Source of the DNA: Cycas panzhihuaensis
Taxonomy: Eukaryota > Cycadophyta
Assembly (NCBI GenBank): GCA_023213395.1
Contig: CM041465.1
Location: forward strand, 248,255,741 to 248,319,740
Reading direction: 5' to 3'
Length of the DNA stretch: 64,000 bases
This document shows positions 9,920 to 20,640 of this stretch, piece after piece. How positions within the stretch are numbered: position 1 is the first letter of the stretch; each line of letters begins with the position of its first letter. Below the pieces are notes generated by a model. That model searched no databases and was not told the origin of the DNA. It worked only from the letters and a program-made list of their open reading frames with translations. Position numbers and translations under genes: made by a program.

Positions 9920-11847
9920 TGTTTCAATGATGTGTGGCGCCTATGTTTAGTGTTTTCAAAACTATTGTTGGTTTGAGAGCAAGTCTGGAGGGACCAATTT
10001 TTGGAGACTTTGGTGCATTGTTTTCCAAAGATTATAGAGGTTGTCTTCTAAAGAAGGATTGATCACAAAAGAATAAGACTTAAGGGATCACCCAATGGAG
10101 GCTTCAATGGTGTGTTTCGAATTTGGAAGATCTAGTCGCAGGGAAGCCCTGGATTTGAAACCACAGTTTGATTCAAAGTGATGAAGATGTGAAGTTTACG
10201 GACATCAGTGAGAGAGCCAGTATGAGCCAAAATTGAAGATTGTTGATTATATGTCACATATTTGATGAGTTTGATTTATATTTGGACATTTATTTATGCA
10301 AGTGGTGCACCTGTATTAAACATGCAAAGTTTGTTATGGTTAGTCCACAAGTATCAATTCATTTCCTGTCATGATTATCGATGCCATTATTCAGAGTAAA
10401 TTTAATTAGAATATGTTATCCTATATGCTAACCAATGGCCATACTACATTCGTTATGCATATGGCAATTAAATGAGGAGCCTTGGTTGTTTAGAAGTCAA
10501 TTGTAATTCAATATGGAATATTATGGTAAGATATTTTGCAGGTTTGCATGAAGATTTGAAATTATTGTTTGTTGCATATATTTGTGGTAGAACCTTGGTT
10601 ATGTGAAGATAAACATAGATATCACAATGAACATGTTTATTGGCCGAGACTTAAAACATTAAGGGTTTCTTGCTTCTAAGTAGATTGCCCAAATGACTAT
10701 TTGATGACTCAAGGAGGAAGGCAACATAGAATACATGTAGTTAGAAAGTTTTCTATGTATTTAATCAGTTGATTTGAAGTTTGGTAGGCTTCACTATAAA
10801 GCTAGGCAATTTTGAGGCTTGCTGGGTGCCTCCCAACAACCATATATCATTATTGGGCATGTCATTAAAGTTGGTGATGCATTACTTATGATCAAATGTC
10901 TTTCAAGCCTCTGCAGATAGAAGAACATGAAGGAAGAAGTATCATTGATTGATTTGGCATAGTGAATGGCATAGAGTTTGGCATTGATACATGGGCGTTA
11001 GGCACTTCCCAATGCAATTTCTTTGATTTATGAGTGTTTCCAATGACTTGTGTGGGTGCCATGTGCATTTGCAAGGCCTAATTTGCATGATGCATATCAT
11101 AAGATGGATTAATTGCCCATGGGAGCTGTCAAGCATTGAAAATCCTTCATGCAGGTCACGCAGCGAAGGAGAAGTTGAACGACGGTGTGTTTTTTGTAAT
11201 GCAATGTTTAAAACATTGGTATATGAAATTAAATCAATTTTGAGTTGAGTGTCTAGTATGTGAAGCCCCAGGTGTGATCACATGAAGGTTATGATGTGAC
11301 TTGAAGTTGTTTTTGAAAGGGCCTCATTCTTATTTTTTGGCCCAATTTCATTTTTTTAAGACCTATTGGCAATATTTCATTCATATCTTTTCACTAGGGT
11401 GTTAGATCATAATGTCATATGTTGCATTAAATTCCTTGCTTCAACGTGGTCAAGACAAGTGGTTACATGACCCCCATTGAGCTTTCCATGAAGAAAATTT
11501 TAATCGGAAAAGTTGATGCTTACATTTTTAACCATTGTAAAAGGATTTCTTTTTGGACAAAATTTCAGGCATTGATTATCTCACATATGCTTAACATAGT
11601 TTTGATGAAAACCTATGAGATGTACATGGTCAAGGTACCATATTTGTTACATTATGCTTTGGAAGGACCATGTGATGGGTACATGTTTAGGATGGAGAAG
11701 TTGTTGAACCATGTATCCAAAGAGCATCCTAGAAGACTGGCAAGTACAACAACTAGTTACCCATGTGCACTTGAAGATGGTTGTCTCTTCATATGAATGT
11801 CAACTTGTAAATATGTAATGTGACATGAATTAAATCTTATGGAGGAG
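9920..11847 (+). other. Internal region of D, no recognised coding
   Basis: About 1.9 kb with short frames only. The longest (11446-11796, 116 codons, starting MVKTSGYMTPIELSMKKIL) has no domain I know and no usual gag or pol motif. The region near 10260-10340 (GTGGTGCACCTGTATTAAACATGCAA) has a counterpart in K near 48048-48076, so the internal sequence is conserved between copies and not random filler. Confidence 0.6.
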
Positions 11848-12188
11848 TGTTGAGATGTAATATTTAATTCATGTGATAAATATGCCTCATGTTAACCAAG
11901 AGATACACATGTTTGAAACACTCTTAATAGTTGGGCTACATTAAGAGTTGTGCTAATAGCTCATAGGTTAGTGTAGTGGCTTCATAATTATGATTGGTTC
12001 ACAAAGAAGTTGATGTAATTATATATGTATTTATCTTCTAATGTAACCTTTGAGGGATGTACATTCTTCCACCAATTTTGTTGTATGGTTTCATTGTGCA
12101 TATTTATATGATCTCTTTGGTTATGTTGTTTTGTATGTTCATTCTATTTTTCTACATGGTAACAAAGCAGTATTGAATATTTCTAATA
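11848..12188 (+). repeat. 3' LTR of D (341 bp)
   Basis: Second direct copy of the D LTR. It begins TGTTGAGATGT after GGAGGAG and ends TTCTAATA, where the terminal CA has become TA. It is followed at once by the GATGA duplication at 12189-12193. Divergence from the 5' LTR shows that the insertion is old. Confidence 0.9.
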
Positions 12189-12193
12189 GATGA
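12189..12193. other. Target-site duplication (right) of D
   Basis: GATGA, identical to 9572-9576. LINE sequence resumes directly after it. Confidence 0.9.
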
Positions 12194-12621
12194 CTCTACC
12201 TACATTAGCTATAAATGCCATTGCCACTAGGTCTATGGGATTTATTAGGTAGGGCTACCTTTTTCTTGCCACTTTATATGAACTTGTTGCTAATGCCTTT
12301 GGATACATGATTCAAAATAAGGTGAATCTTTGCTAAGTCAAGGGCACTAGTCTCCTTAGACCACATAATAAGCAAGTGGTCAATGGCTATTTTGTTGATG
12401 ACTCCTCCTTGACTATGAGGGCTAATCCAAACAAAACCTTGGAGGCTATACAAACCTTTTACCTAGCCTCTAGCTTTGAACTCTAGTGGATAAAGATTGC
12501 CTACTTCATTTAATCCCCTATAAAATTGTTGGATTGGACCAAATAGTTTTAGTGAACTTGGTTTAAGCTAGTGCAACCCTCTCTTGCAAACATTTCCACT
12601 CCTATAAGCTTTTAGCTATTC
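12194..12621 (+). pseudogene. LINE reverse transcriptase, FVDD part
   Basis: Continuation of the L1 RT after element D. The translation runs through TRSMGFIR-GYLFLATLYELVANAFGYMIQ, the region equivalent to L1 RQGDPLSP-LF, with a stop replacing RQ. It then gives NGYFVDDSSLTM at about 12384-12416, the FADD catalytic box, followed by LEAIQTFYLASSFEL. It breaks off at the CCTTT target site of copia B. At least three stops are present. Confidence 0.75.
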
Positions 12622-12626
12622 CCTTT
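12622..12626. other. Target-site duplication (left) of copia B
   Basis: CCTTT directly before the LTR at 12627; the same CCTTT follows the other LTR at 23822-23826. Confidence 0.85.
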
Positions 12627-12981
12627 TGTTCAGGAACATGAAATCATATAGGTATGATCCCATCCGCAAAATCTTTAACCATACACAGCAAGCAAACTAA
12701 AATATGCACAAAATACAGATGCACAACACATAGGAGTTATGTGGGAAAACCCTTTCGGAAAAAAACCTAGCACAAATGATCTTTCTAGATCACATTGATT
12801 ATTCCACAATGATTTTGATACATTGAATACACAAGGGCTCAAAGCTTTTATACTCTTCTAAAAGGTGTTACCCAATTAGGGTTGTAACCCTCTGAATATC
12901 TCACACCTTTTCACTCAATCACCTTAGTTAAATCACATTAACATTAACTTAGTGGCTTAACAAACAACTATTACGTTAACA
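12627..12981 (-). repeat. 3' LTR of copia B (355 bp)
   Basis: Minus strand begins TGTTAACGTAA after a purine tract. It matches 23464-23821 throughout, including the shared blocks TTGATTATTCC, CTTTTATACTCTTC and GGTGTTACCCAATTAGG. The TATA-like TATAAAAGC lies in a promoter-like position on the minus strand. Confidence 0.9.
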
Positions 12982-12990
12982 TCCCCCCTT
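12982..12990 (-). other. Polypurine tract of copia B
   Basis: Minus strand AAGGGGGGA, immediately before the LTR start TGTTAACGT. Confidence 0.75.
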
Positions 12991-13069
12991 AATGTGAATG
13001 TGGGGAGCCTGCATCCTGCAACAATTGTGTTATCACGAAGGGTGGGACTATCCTGTAGCCTCTTTATCC

Positions 13070-14307
13070 TTGTCGATACATCCCCCCTCAAGGATAACAT
13101 CGGTGAGTCCTAATCTAGTATGCATCTTCGTGAATTGATCTTCATTAAGTGGCTTGATGAACACATCCACAAGTTGGAATTCACTCGGACAGTAGTTGAC
13201 CTAGAGCTTCCCTGACTTGATCTGTTCATGGATGTAATAGTGTTGAATCTCGATATTCTTCATATGTCTATGAAACTCTAGATTCTTTGATAGACGAATG
13301 GTACTTTGATTATTAACAAAGATAACCGGATGTCCATTAGAAACTCCAAAAAACCTTGCAACCATACTGCTTCCTTCACACCAACACTGAGTCCTTGATA
13401 TTCAGCCTCTGTAGAAGATAGCGCCGCTGTCTGCTACTTCTTTGACTACCATGAAACAAATCCATTGCCAGCACCAAATATATATCCAACAGTGGACCTC
13501 TGATCATCAGAATCTCCTTCCCAATCAGCATCTGTGTAGCCATGCAACCTTGTCTCCTCACCTTGACGGTATTCGAGACCAAGATTGATTGTCCCCTTCA
13601 GGTACTTCAGAATCTGCTTCGCTGTAACCAAATGAGGCTCTTAAGGATTTTGCATGTAGCGGGAAACTAATCCAATAGTGTAGGCGATATCTAGTCTGAT
13701 ATGAGTCAAGTAGATCAAACTACCTACCAACTGGCAATACTTCGTTCTATCTACAAAGGGTTTGGCCATATCCTTCTGCAATCTTACGCCCTTGACACAT
13801 GGTGTTGTAACAGGTTTACAATTTTGCATCCCAAACTTCTCCAATAGGTTCTTCACGTACTGTGACTGCAACAACACAATCCTATCATCCATCTGCTTGA
13901 TTTGAATACCCAAGAAATAGTGAAGCCTCCCGAGATCTACCATGTCAAAAGAAACTCCCAAATTGGACTTGACTTTTGCTATAGTCTTGCCATAGTTGCC
14001 GCTGATCCACATACACCACACAAGCAACTATTGAAGTCCCCTTCATTTTCACATACAAATTCAAGTTGAGTTTAGAAATTTCGAAACCTTTAGCTTTCAA
14101 CTCGGCATCCATTTTCTCATACCAAGCATGGGGTGTTTGTTTCAGGCCATAGATTGACTTCTTTAACTGGCAAACAAGATGCTCCTGGCCTTCCTTAATG
14201 AATCCAAAGGCTGTGACATATATATCTCCTCCTTTAGATCTCCATTAAGGAACGCGGACTTGACGTCCTCTTCGCCCGATGAAGCTAGGAATGGGAGTAG
14301 GGAGGGC
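13070..14307 (-). pseudogene. Reverse transcriptase C-half and RNase H of B
   Basis: Minus strand, copia order retained: DVKSAFLNGDLKEEIYMSQP (about 14225-14265), KKSIYGLKQTPHAWYEKMDAEL, then the catalytic box, LGRLHYFLGIQIKQMD, CQLVGSLIYLTHIRLDIAY, KQILKYLKGTINLGLEY, TDADWEGDSDDQRSTVGYIF and the RNase H end. The YVDD box is broken near 14001-14018: VYVD is followed at once by sequence from beyond the box, so a small deletion removed the second Asp and shifted the frame. It would provide reverse transcription and RNA removal. Confidence 0.85.
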
Positions 14308-14324
14308 GGGGGGGGGGGGGGGGG
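14308..14324. repeat. Poly-G run at an internal deletion junction of B
   Basis: Seventeen consecutive G on the plus strand. Upstream of it (toward 14423) are post-integrase sequences (AYRLWDVKFDES). Downstream the coding resumes at the DVKSAFLNGD box, so the first half of the RT is missing exactly here. The run is either the scar of the deletion or slippage after it. Confidence 0.6.
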
Positions 14325-14418
14325 TGTAAAAAGGCTCTTCTGATGATTTATCAGCATGATACGTCGATGACTCATCAAATTTTACATCCCATAGTCTATA
14401 AGCTTTATTTTGATCACT

Positions 14419-14423
14419 ATACC
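14419..14423. other. Target-site duplication (left) of gypsy C
   Basis: ATACC directly before LTR start TGTTGCATTCC; repeated at 20068-20072. Confidence 0.9.
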
Positions 14424-14934
14424 TGTTGCATTCCAGGAAAACCCTCTCTTTAGGGGCCTGTCAAACCGACTTAAACCCCTGAAATGAGCACAGGAATTTT
14501 AGCCGACCGATGGCCGCTTTACGCCGACTTCATTAATGGTTCACTCGATGAAGCCCTAATCTGGCCGACTTCAAACAAGATAATAATCAACCATTATAAA
14601 TAGGGAGCAAAGCCCTCATTTTCGATCATCACTTCAGTTGGATCTCTTCTACATTTTCGGCTCTAGGGCTACAGTTGGCTCAGTCTTTTGGCCTGAGATA
14701 TTTGGAGGATTCCCGCCTCGAAGGGCAGTCGTTCAGTAAGGATATTTTGTTTGTGTTTTGCACAATATATTTACCTTTATTTGTACTATTTCCATTACTT
14801 TATTTCGGTGTTTTATGGTGAATTTCCAATATTCATTATTATTTGAGATTGAAGAGATCTGTTCAAATCTATATTAGACCAATATCTGCGAATCTTTGTG
14901 TTATTTCTGGATTAAGTTAAAAGCTTCTACTACA
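14424..14934 (+). repeat. 5' LTR of gypsy C (511 bp)
   Basis: Starts TGTTGCATTCCAGG and ends CTTCTACTACA. It matches 19583-20067 closely. The main difference is about 34 bp present here and missing from the 3' LTR between two ATTTCCA repeats. ATTATAAATAGGGAGC (about 14593-14608) looks like its TATA box. Confidence 0.95.
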
Positions 14935-14936
14935 AG

Positions 14937-14948
14937 TGGTATCAGAGC
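14937..14948 (+). other. Primer-binding site of gypsy C
   Basis: TGGTATCAGAGC, an exact tRNA-Met type site, two bases after the LTR end. Confidence 0.9.
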
Positions 14949-15405
14949 TTCGTTGAAGCTATCCTGTGGAAAAGTGTCTCCAGAGAATATAGTCGATTTT
15001 TTTTCGGAAGGGGATCAATACAATCTAACAGCCATCAGAGGAGTGAAATTTTTTGCAAGAAGGAAGTGAAAATTTTTCCCACCCTCCTGCCCATGGATTT
15101 TTTAGAAAAGCCCAAACGGAGTTACACTCTAAGAAGGTTATACAACAAAAGAAGATGTCGACTGGCCAAGGCCAATCCGATCGAGAACATATCACCTCGA
15201 GGCAGTAGGAAAGGAAATCCTAGCCTCGTTAGCAGGCCTCTCAGACCTCATGCATAAAATCAACATAAAATTGGACGGACCACAAGCAGAACCAATATGG
15301 GCCAAATAAGAAAAGGAAATAGAACAAGGAAATACAAGTAATTTCGAAGGAAGATTTAAAACAGGAGGAGAATATCAAAGAAGAAACTGCAAGAGTAATG
15401 AAGGG
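14949..15405 (+). other. Leader of gypsy C
   Basis: Sequence between primer site and the gag start used here. A frame at 15066-15257 (TLRRLYNKRRCRLAKANPIE) is basic and could be the remains of an N-terminal gag extension. No domain is evident. Confidence 0.5.
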
Positions 15406-16452
15406 GTGACAATGGCAAAGACCACCTTAAAGAAATTTGACCCCGATAAATCGAGGGATATAAGAGGATGGATCCTACAGATGGAAACCTATTTCTCAGT
15501 CTACGCGATACCAGAACATGAGCAAGTATCTTTGGCATCATTACATTTGTACGGTCGAGCCTTGAAATGGTATTCATGGTGGCTTCGAACCAGTGGGAAA
15601 CAGGCAAAAAGCTGGCAGAACATGAAGCATGGGCTTATAACCCAATATGAAGACTCATGGAGTACGGACTACTTCGCCCAGTTGACAAGATTACAGCAAA
15701 CTTGCTCAGTCCAAGAGTTCACTGAACAATTTCAAGTGTTACAATGTTTAATTCCAACAATTGTGCCACCAGACCTCCTTCTGAAAACATACATTAGCGG
15801 ATTGAAACCTCCAATAAGATATCGTCTAAAAGCAATGGAGGTACCAACATTAGATTCAGCAATTAAAACAGCAAGATGCGTGGAAGCAGAACTGCGGGAA
15901 ACTAAACCTACATTCACACGCAGAATAGAAAGCTTACAAGGATTTAACCCAAACTGGAACAGGTCAGGAACTAAAGCGGAGGCTCCATTAGCAATTAGAA
16001 ATAATCAAGAGACAACAACAAAGGAAGAACACATGAGGAAAGGAACTTGTTTCAAATGTAGTGCGAAATGGAATCGCGAACATCAATACGCTGACAAGAA
16101 GGTATATATGATTAATACCGAAGATACCATAATATCGGAGGAAGAAGAAGCACCCGAGGAAATTCATGAAGAAGTTGAAGAAAAGCTAGAGGAAGCTGAA
16201 GTAGACGAACTATTGGAGCTAGATACAGAAAATGTACACATATCACTCCAAGCAATTACAGGACAAAGTGTTACGCCACAAACACTTCAATTCCAAGGGA
16301 TGATAAAAGGGGCACCTGTCGCAATTCTAGTCGATAGTGGTAGTACACACAACTTTATAAATAGGGCAACTGCAAAGAAGCTTGGAATTAAAATAGAACC
16401 AATAAATACATTCCAAGTGTCAATTGCAAATGGGAAAACAAAGACTGCATGA
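15406..16452 (+). pseudogene. Gag and protease of gypsy C (longest frame)
   Basis: Open frame of 348 codons. Residues about 15-180 match the gypsy retrotransposon gag domain (KKFDPDKSRDIRGWILQME, LYGRALKWY, PPDLLLKTYISGLKP). A zinc knuckle follows near residue 215, CFKCSAKWNREHQY, where the final Cys is Tyr. An acidic linker (EEEEAPEEIHEE) precedes the aspartic protease with AILVDSGSTHNFI, an intact DSG active site. The frame ends at a TGA beside an 11-base A run at 16462-16472, where the gag-pol frame is lost. Start chosen at the Met of this frame; the original may lie further upstream. Confidence 0.9.
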
Positions 16453-16619
16453 GGATTCTGCAAAAAAAAAAATTTACAGATGGGTGAATATTGCACAAAC
16501 ACATGCATGTTTGCAATGCAAATTGGTGGCGTGGATGCGATTGGGAATCCAGTGGCTTCAAACTCTGGGTAATATAGTCACTAATTATATGACCAGATTT
16601 ATGTGCTTTCGCCAGGGAG

Positions 16620-17690
16620 GACGTAAGTATCGATTTGCAGGCACCGGCAACGCCACCAGTACAACTAGTCTCATCACACCGAATGGAGAAGATCCTCAGG
16701 AAAAACCCATCAACATATATTATGACATGCTATAAGGTTGAAATCGAGAATACTCCACCAGAGATTCAACAAATTATAGAAGAATACAAGACAGTGTTCG
16801 ATGAACCAAAAGGACTACTGCCTCTTCGAGAAAATCAACATGCAATTAAACTTATACCAAAGTGCGGCGCTCGACCATATAGACATCCGTATCATTTACA
16901 GAAAGAAATCGAGAAAATCACAAGCGAACTCCTATCCCAAGGGAGTATTACCCCTAGCACAAGCCCATTCACATTGATTGTTATCGGTCCAAAAAGGATG
17001 GTTCATATAGAATGTGTGTAGACTACGAGGTCTCGATCGATTAACAAATCAAAATTGCACGATCCCGCATTGACGATCTATTAGACGAAATTCATGGAGC
17101 AAATTACTTTTCAAAAATTGATTTATGCTCAGGATATCATCAAATCTAGATAAGAGAAGAAGACGTCTACAAGACAGCGTTCAAAACACATGAAGGCCTA
17201 TTCGAATTTAAGGTAATGCCATTTGGATTAACAAATGCGCCGGCAACTTTTCAGAGCACCATAAACGATACCTTTAGGCAAGTGCTACGGAATTTTGTGT
17301 TAATTTTCTTTGATGATATCTTAATCTATAGTAAGACATGGGAAGAGCATCTAGAACACCTGAAAATCATTTTCAGAATTTTATGCGATAATCAATTCTT
17401 TGTCAACAAGAAGAAATGTTCATTTGCAAAGAAAGAACTAGAATACTTAGGCCATATCATAACTAGAGAAGGTATAAGGATTGATCCAAAGAAAATACAA
17501 GCAATTGTCAATTGGCCAACCCCAACAAGTGTTACAGCAGTTCGAGGATTCTTGGGGACAACAAGATTTGTTAGGAAGTTTATAAAGGGTTATGCACACC
17601 TAGCAGCACCCCTCACGGATTTAACAAAGAAAGATGCATTTGCTTGGACCTCAAAGCAGAAGAAGCTTTTGGTAATCTTAAGAAGGCCAT
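16620..17690 (+). pseudogene. Reverse transcriptase of gypsy C
   Basis: 16635-17021 carries the entry to RT (IIEEYKTVFDEPKGLLP, ARPYRHPYHLQKEIEK, LLSQGSITPSTSPF). A frameshift near 16990 and stops follow, then [25 protein letters not shown] with the first catalytic Asp. The frame 17216-17692 has MPFGLTNAPATFQ and LIFFDDILIYSKTWEEH, the catalytic DD box. It ends with LEYLGHIITREGI and WPTPTSVTAVRGFLGTT, the RT connection. Function would be synthesis of element cDNA. Confidence 0.92.
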
Positions 17691-18100
17691 GATAACAGCT
17701 CCAGTGTTAACAACACCTGATTTTTCGAAACCATTCGTATTGGAGTGTGATGCATCGGGATTCGGAATAGGAGCAGTCTTACTCCAAGATGAAAGACCAA
17801 TAGCTTATGAGAGTCCAAAGTTAAATAACAGAGAAAAACTCAAACTATTATATGATAAGGAGATGCTCGCTATCATGCACGCCATCCAGCAATGGCGACA
17901 ATATCTATTGGGAAATTCCTTTCAAGTGCGCACGGATCATGATAGTTTGAAATACTTCCTCAAACAAAAGACATTGTCCGATGAGCAACAAAAATAGGTC
18001 AGTAAGTTGCAGAATTTTGATTTCACAATAATATACAAGAAAGGAAAAGAGAATATTATAGCAGACGCATTATCACGAATCCCAGATGAAGTAAAAGAAG
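17644..18100 (+). pseudogene. RNase H of gypsy C
   Basis: After a frameshift near 17660 this frame reads [16 protein letters not shown] (first Asp), KLLYDKEMLAIMHAIQQW (Glu) and VRTDHDSLKYFL (Asp), the RNase H catalytic set of gypsy elements. A TAG at 17995-17997 interrupts it just before VSKLQNFDFTIIYKKGKEN and ADALSRIP, the conserved RNase H end. Confidence 0.9.
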
Positions 18101-19130
18101 GTCCTTCATTACAGTTGATATCAACAATTATGCCCTCATGGTTAAAATCCATTAGAACTGAGTATATGGTAGATCCAAGATACCAGAAACTCCTAGATAA
18201 CATGAAGGGAAGCAATTCAAATAAATACCAACAAAAGGGTGATCTGATTCTTAGGAACGACAAAATTTGTATTCCCAAAAATTCCAAATTAAAGGAAATT
18301 ACACTACAAGAAGTACATTTGGTCCCAGAAGCAGGCCACACCGATATAGACAAGACATATCGGAAGATAAAAGCATCATACTTTTGGAAGGGCTTGAAAT
18401 CAGACGTTCAAAAATTCGTGATAGAATGTGACACTTGTCAATAAAATAAAGTAGAATGTGTAAAGACCCGAGGTCTCCTACAACCCCTACCAATTCCCAA
18501 TAAAAAATGGAAAGAAATTTCAATGGATTTTATTACAAGTCTCCCAAAATCAGAAGGTAAAGATGCAATCTTTGTCACAGTCGATAGATTAACAAAGTAT
18601 AGCCATTTTCGAGGGCTACAGTCAACAGCGAAGGCAAGTGATGTAGCAGAACTATACATGAAAGAAATCCATAGACTACATGGGTTTCCTAAAACTATTG
18701 TTAGCGATAGGGATCCAAAGTTCACCAGTAAATTTTGGAAGGATTTATTTAGAATTGCAGGTACAAAATTACACGAGCACAACATATCATCCCCAAACCG
18801 ATGGACAAACAGAGATAGTCAACAAATGTCTAGAAGATTATTTGAGGAATTTCTGCTCAGATAAACAAAATCAGTGGCACAAGTAGCTGCACCTAGCCGG
18901 GTGGTGGTATAATACAACATACCACTCTTCCACCAAGATGACGCCATTCCAGGCTCTTTACGGATACCAGCCGCCATCTCTATTGACATGGAATGAATCA
19001 TCCCAGGTTCAAACCATCCAAGAACACCAAAAGCAAATGGAAGACACGATTAGAATTGTTAAGGACAATTTGGCAATGGCAAGGAACAGAATGAAGCAGC
19101 AAGCAGATACGCAATGATCAGAAAGGAGCT
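18101..19130 (+). pseudogene. Integrase of gypsy C
   Basis: The HHCC zinc-binding domain is at about 18290-18440 (HLVPEAGHTDIDKTYRKIK, CDTCQ), then a stop. The catalytic core follows from about 18500: [19 protein letters not shown] (first Asp), [14 protein letters not shown] (second Asp), then after a frameshift near 18770 [16 protein letters not shown] with the catalytic Glu. NTTYHSSTKMTPFQALYGYQPP closes the core. Several frame breaks make it non-functional. Confidence 0.9.
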
Positions 19131-19552
19131 TCCAGAAAGATGATTGGGTTTTTCTCCGGTTACAACCATACAAACAAACGTCATTGAACAAGACGAAGAC
19201 ACAAAAGCTTGCTCCCCGATATTTTGGACCATATCAAATACTTGACAGAATTGGGAAAGTAGCCTACAAACTTAATTTACCGACAACAAGCAAGATCCAT
19301 GATACCTTTCATGTTTCATGCCTGAAGAAAAAGATTGGCGACAAAATAGTACCACAAACATCTTTGCCAAAACTCAATGAAGAAAAAAAAATTATACTAG
19401 AACTAGAAGGGATACTCCAAATTCGCACCAGGCAACTTCGAACAAGACAAATCAAAGAGTACCTCATAAAATGGCAGACATTAGATATAGAAGATGCGAC
19501 ATGGGAGTCAAACGAATGGATACAGTACTTTCCAAAGCTACCAATGCTTTGA
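19131..19552 (+). pseudogene. Integrase C-terminus and chromodomain of C
   Basis: From FQKDDWVFLRLQPYKQTSL through LAPRYFGPYQILDRIG and KIHDTFHVSCLKKK, the GPY/F-type integrase tail, the protein continues into the chromodomain RTRQIKEYLIKWQTLDIED and ATWES. Chromodomains of chromoviruses direct integration to modified chromatin. The stretch 19184-19552 is open to its TGA. Confidence 0.92.
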
Positions 19553-19582
19553 GGGCAAAGCATTGTTTTCGCATCTGGGACT

Positions 19583-20067
19583 TGTTATGCTCCAGGAAAA
19601 CCCTCTCTTTAGGGGCCTGTCAAACCGACTTAAACCCCAAAAATGAGCGCATGAATTTTAGCCGACCAGTAAGCTAGTTTTCTGGTCGACTTCATTAATG
19701 GTTCACTCCCAGTGAACTGTCCTAATTCTGGCCGACTTCAAACAAGATAATAATCAACCATTATAAATAGGGAGCGAAGCCCTTATTTTGGATCATCACT
19801 TCGGTTGGATCTCTTCTACATTTTCGGCTCTAGGGCTGCAGTTGGCTCGACCTTTTGGCCTGAGATATTTGGAGGATTCCTGCCTTGAAGGGCAGTTGTT
19901 CAGTAAGGATATTTTGTTTGAATTTTACATATTATATTTACCTTTATTTGTACTATTTCCAATATTCATTATTACTTGAGATTGAAGAGATCTGTTCAAA
20001 TCTATATTAGACCAATATCTGCGAATCTTTGTGTTATTTCTGCATTAAGTTAAAAGCTTCCGCTACA
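19583..20067 (+). repeat. 3' LTR of gypsy C (485 bp)
   Basis: Second copy, TGTTATGCTCCAGG to CTTCCGCTACA, preceded by GCATCTGGGACT. It is shorter than the 5' LTR by the 34-bp segment lost between ATTTCCA repeats (near 19960). Followed by the ATACC duplication. Confidence 0.95.
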
Positions 20068-20072
20068 ATACC
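20068..20072. other. Target-site duplication (right) of gypsy C
   Basis: ATACC, identical to 14419-14423. Copia B coding (minus strand) continues on both sides. Confidence 0.9.
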
Positions 20073-20640
20073 CCATGAATATACACTTTAGACTCTTTCA
20101 ATCCAACTTCTTACAAGTATCATCTGAGATGTGGGCGTAACCAATACACCCAAAGGTTCTCAAATGGCTAATGACAGGCTTCCGACCAATCCATTTTTCT
20201 TCGAGATTCATGCTGTGAACTGCCTGAGTGGGTACCCGGTTCAAAATATACACAGTAGTTGCCACAACTTCTACCCAAAACATTGGTGGCAGGTTTTTAG
20301 CGTGCACCATACACCTTGCCATCTCCATCATGGTACGGTTCTTTCGTTCAGCAATTCCATTCTGTTGTGGGATATACAGGACTAAAAATTTTCGCTTTAT
20401 ACCATTATCACGGCAGAACTGATTAAGCGCATGGTTATCGTATTCCTTGCCACTATCACTTCTTAACAACTTAATCTTCTTATCACTTTCGTTTTCCACC
20501 ATTGCTTTCCAGTCATAGAAGCGATCTAACACATCTAACTTGTTTTTGAGAAAGTAAACCCAGGCCTTCCTGGTGTAATCATTTACAAACACAAGGGTGT
20601 AATGAGCTCCTGATATCGAAGGGTTTCAGAGAGGACCCAT
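20073..20640 (-). pseudogene. Integrase core of copia B
   Basis: Minus-strand open frame 20098-20592: FVNDYTRKAWVYFLKNK, LLRSDSGKEYDNH, YIPQQNGIAERKNRTMMEM and WVEVVATTVYILNRVPTQA. First and second Asp and the Glu of the NGIAER box are present, so the catalytic set is intact. A stop at the start of the core (before HYTLVFVND) and another after KKLD separate it from its neighbours. Gypsy C interrupts it shortly afterwards. Confidence 0.88.

Larger units (their letters stand above)
9577..12188 (+). mobile_element. Non-autonomous LTR retrotransposon D (2.6 kb)
   Basis: Two direct LTRs (9577-9907 and 11848-12188) bound 1.94 kb of internal sequence, flanked by exact GATGA duplications inside the LINE RT. 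A primer-site variant at 9908-9919 and a purine-rich tract (GGAGGAG, 11841-11847) put it on the plus strand. I find no gag, protease, RT or integrase. Size and lack of coding match non-autonomous (LARD-like) elements that borrow enzymes from partners. A related, more decayed copy (K) lies at 47183-48110. Confidence 0.85.
14424..20067 (+). mobile_element. Gypsy chromovirus C, near full length
   Basis: Plus-strand Ty3/gypsy element of 5.64 kb inserted into copia B with exact ATACC duplications. Order: 5' LTR, primer site, leader, gag with zinc knuckle, protease, RT, RNase H, integrase, chromodomain, 3' LTR. RT before integrase identifies gypsy, and the C-terminal chromodomain identifies a chromovirus. 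The coding sequence is interrupted by at least six stops or frameshifts, but every domain is recognisable. It is the youngest layer of the LINE-B-C nest. Confidence 0.95.

Noticed and set aside
14163-14378. Poly-proline protein on the minus strand
   Set aside because: The prolines come from the poly-G run at a deletion junction in copia B; the frame is a fusion artefact.
17937-18353. 138-codon minus-strand frame
   Set aside because: Antisense to RNase H and integrase of gypsy C.
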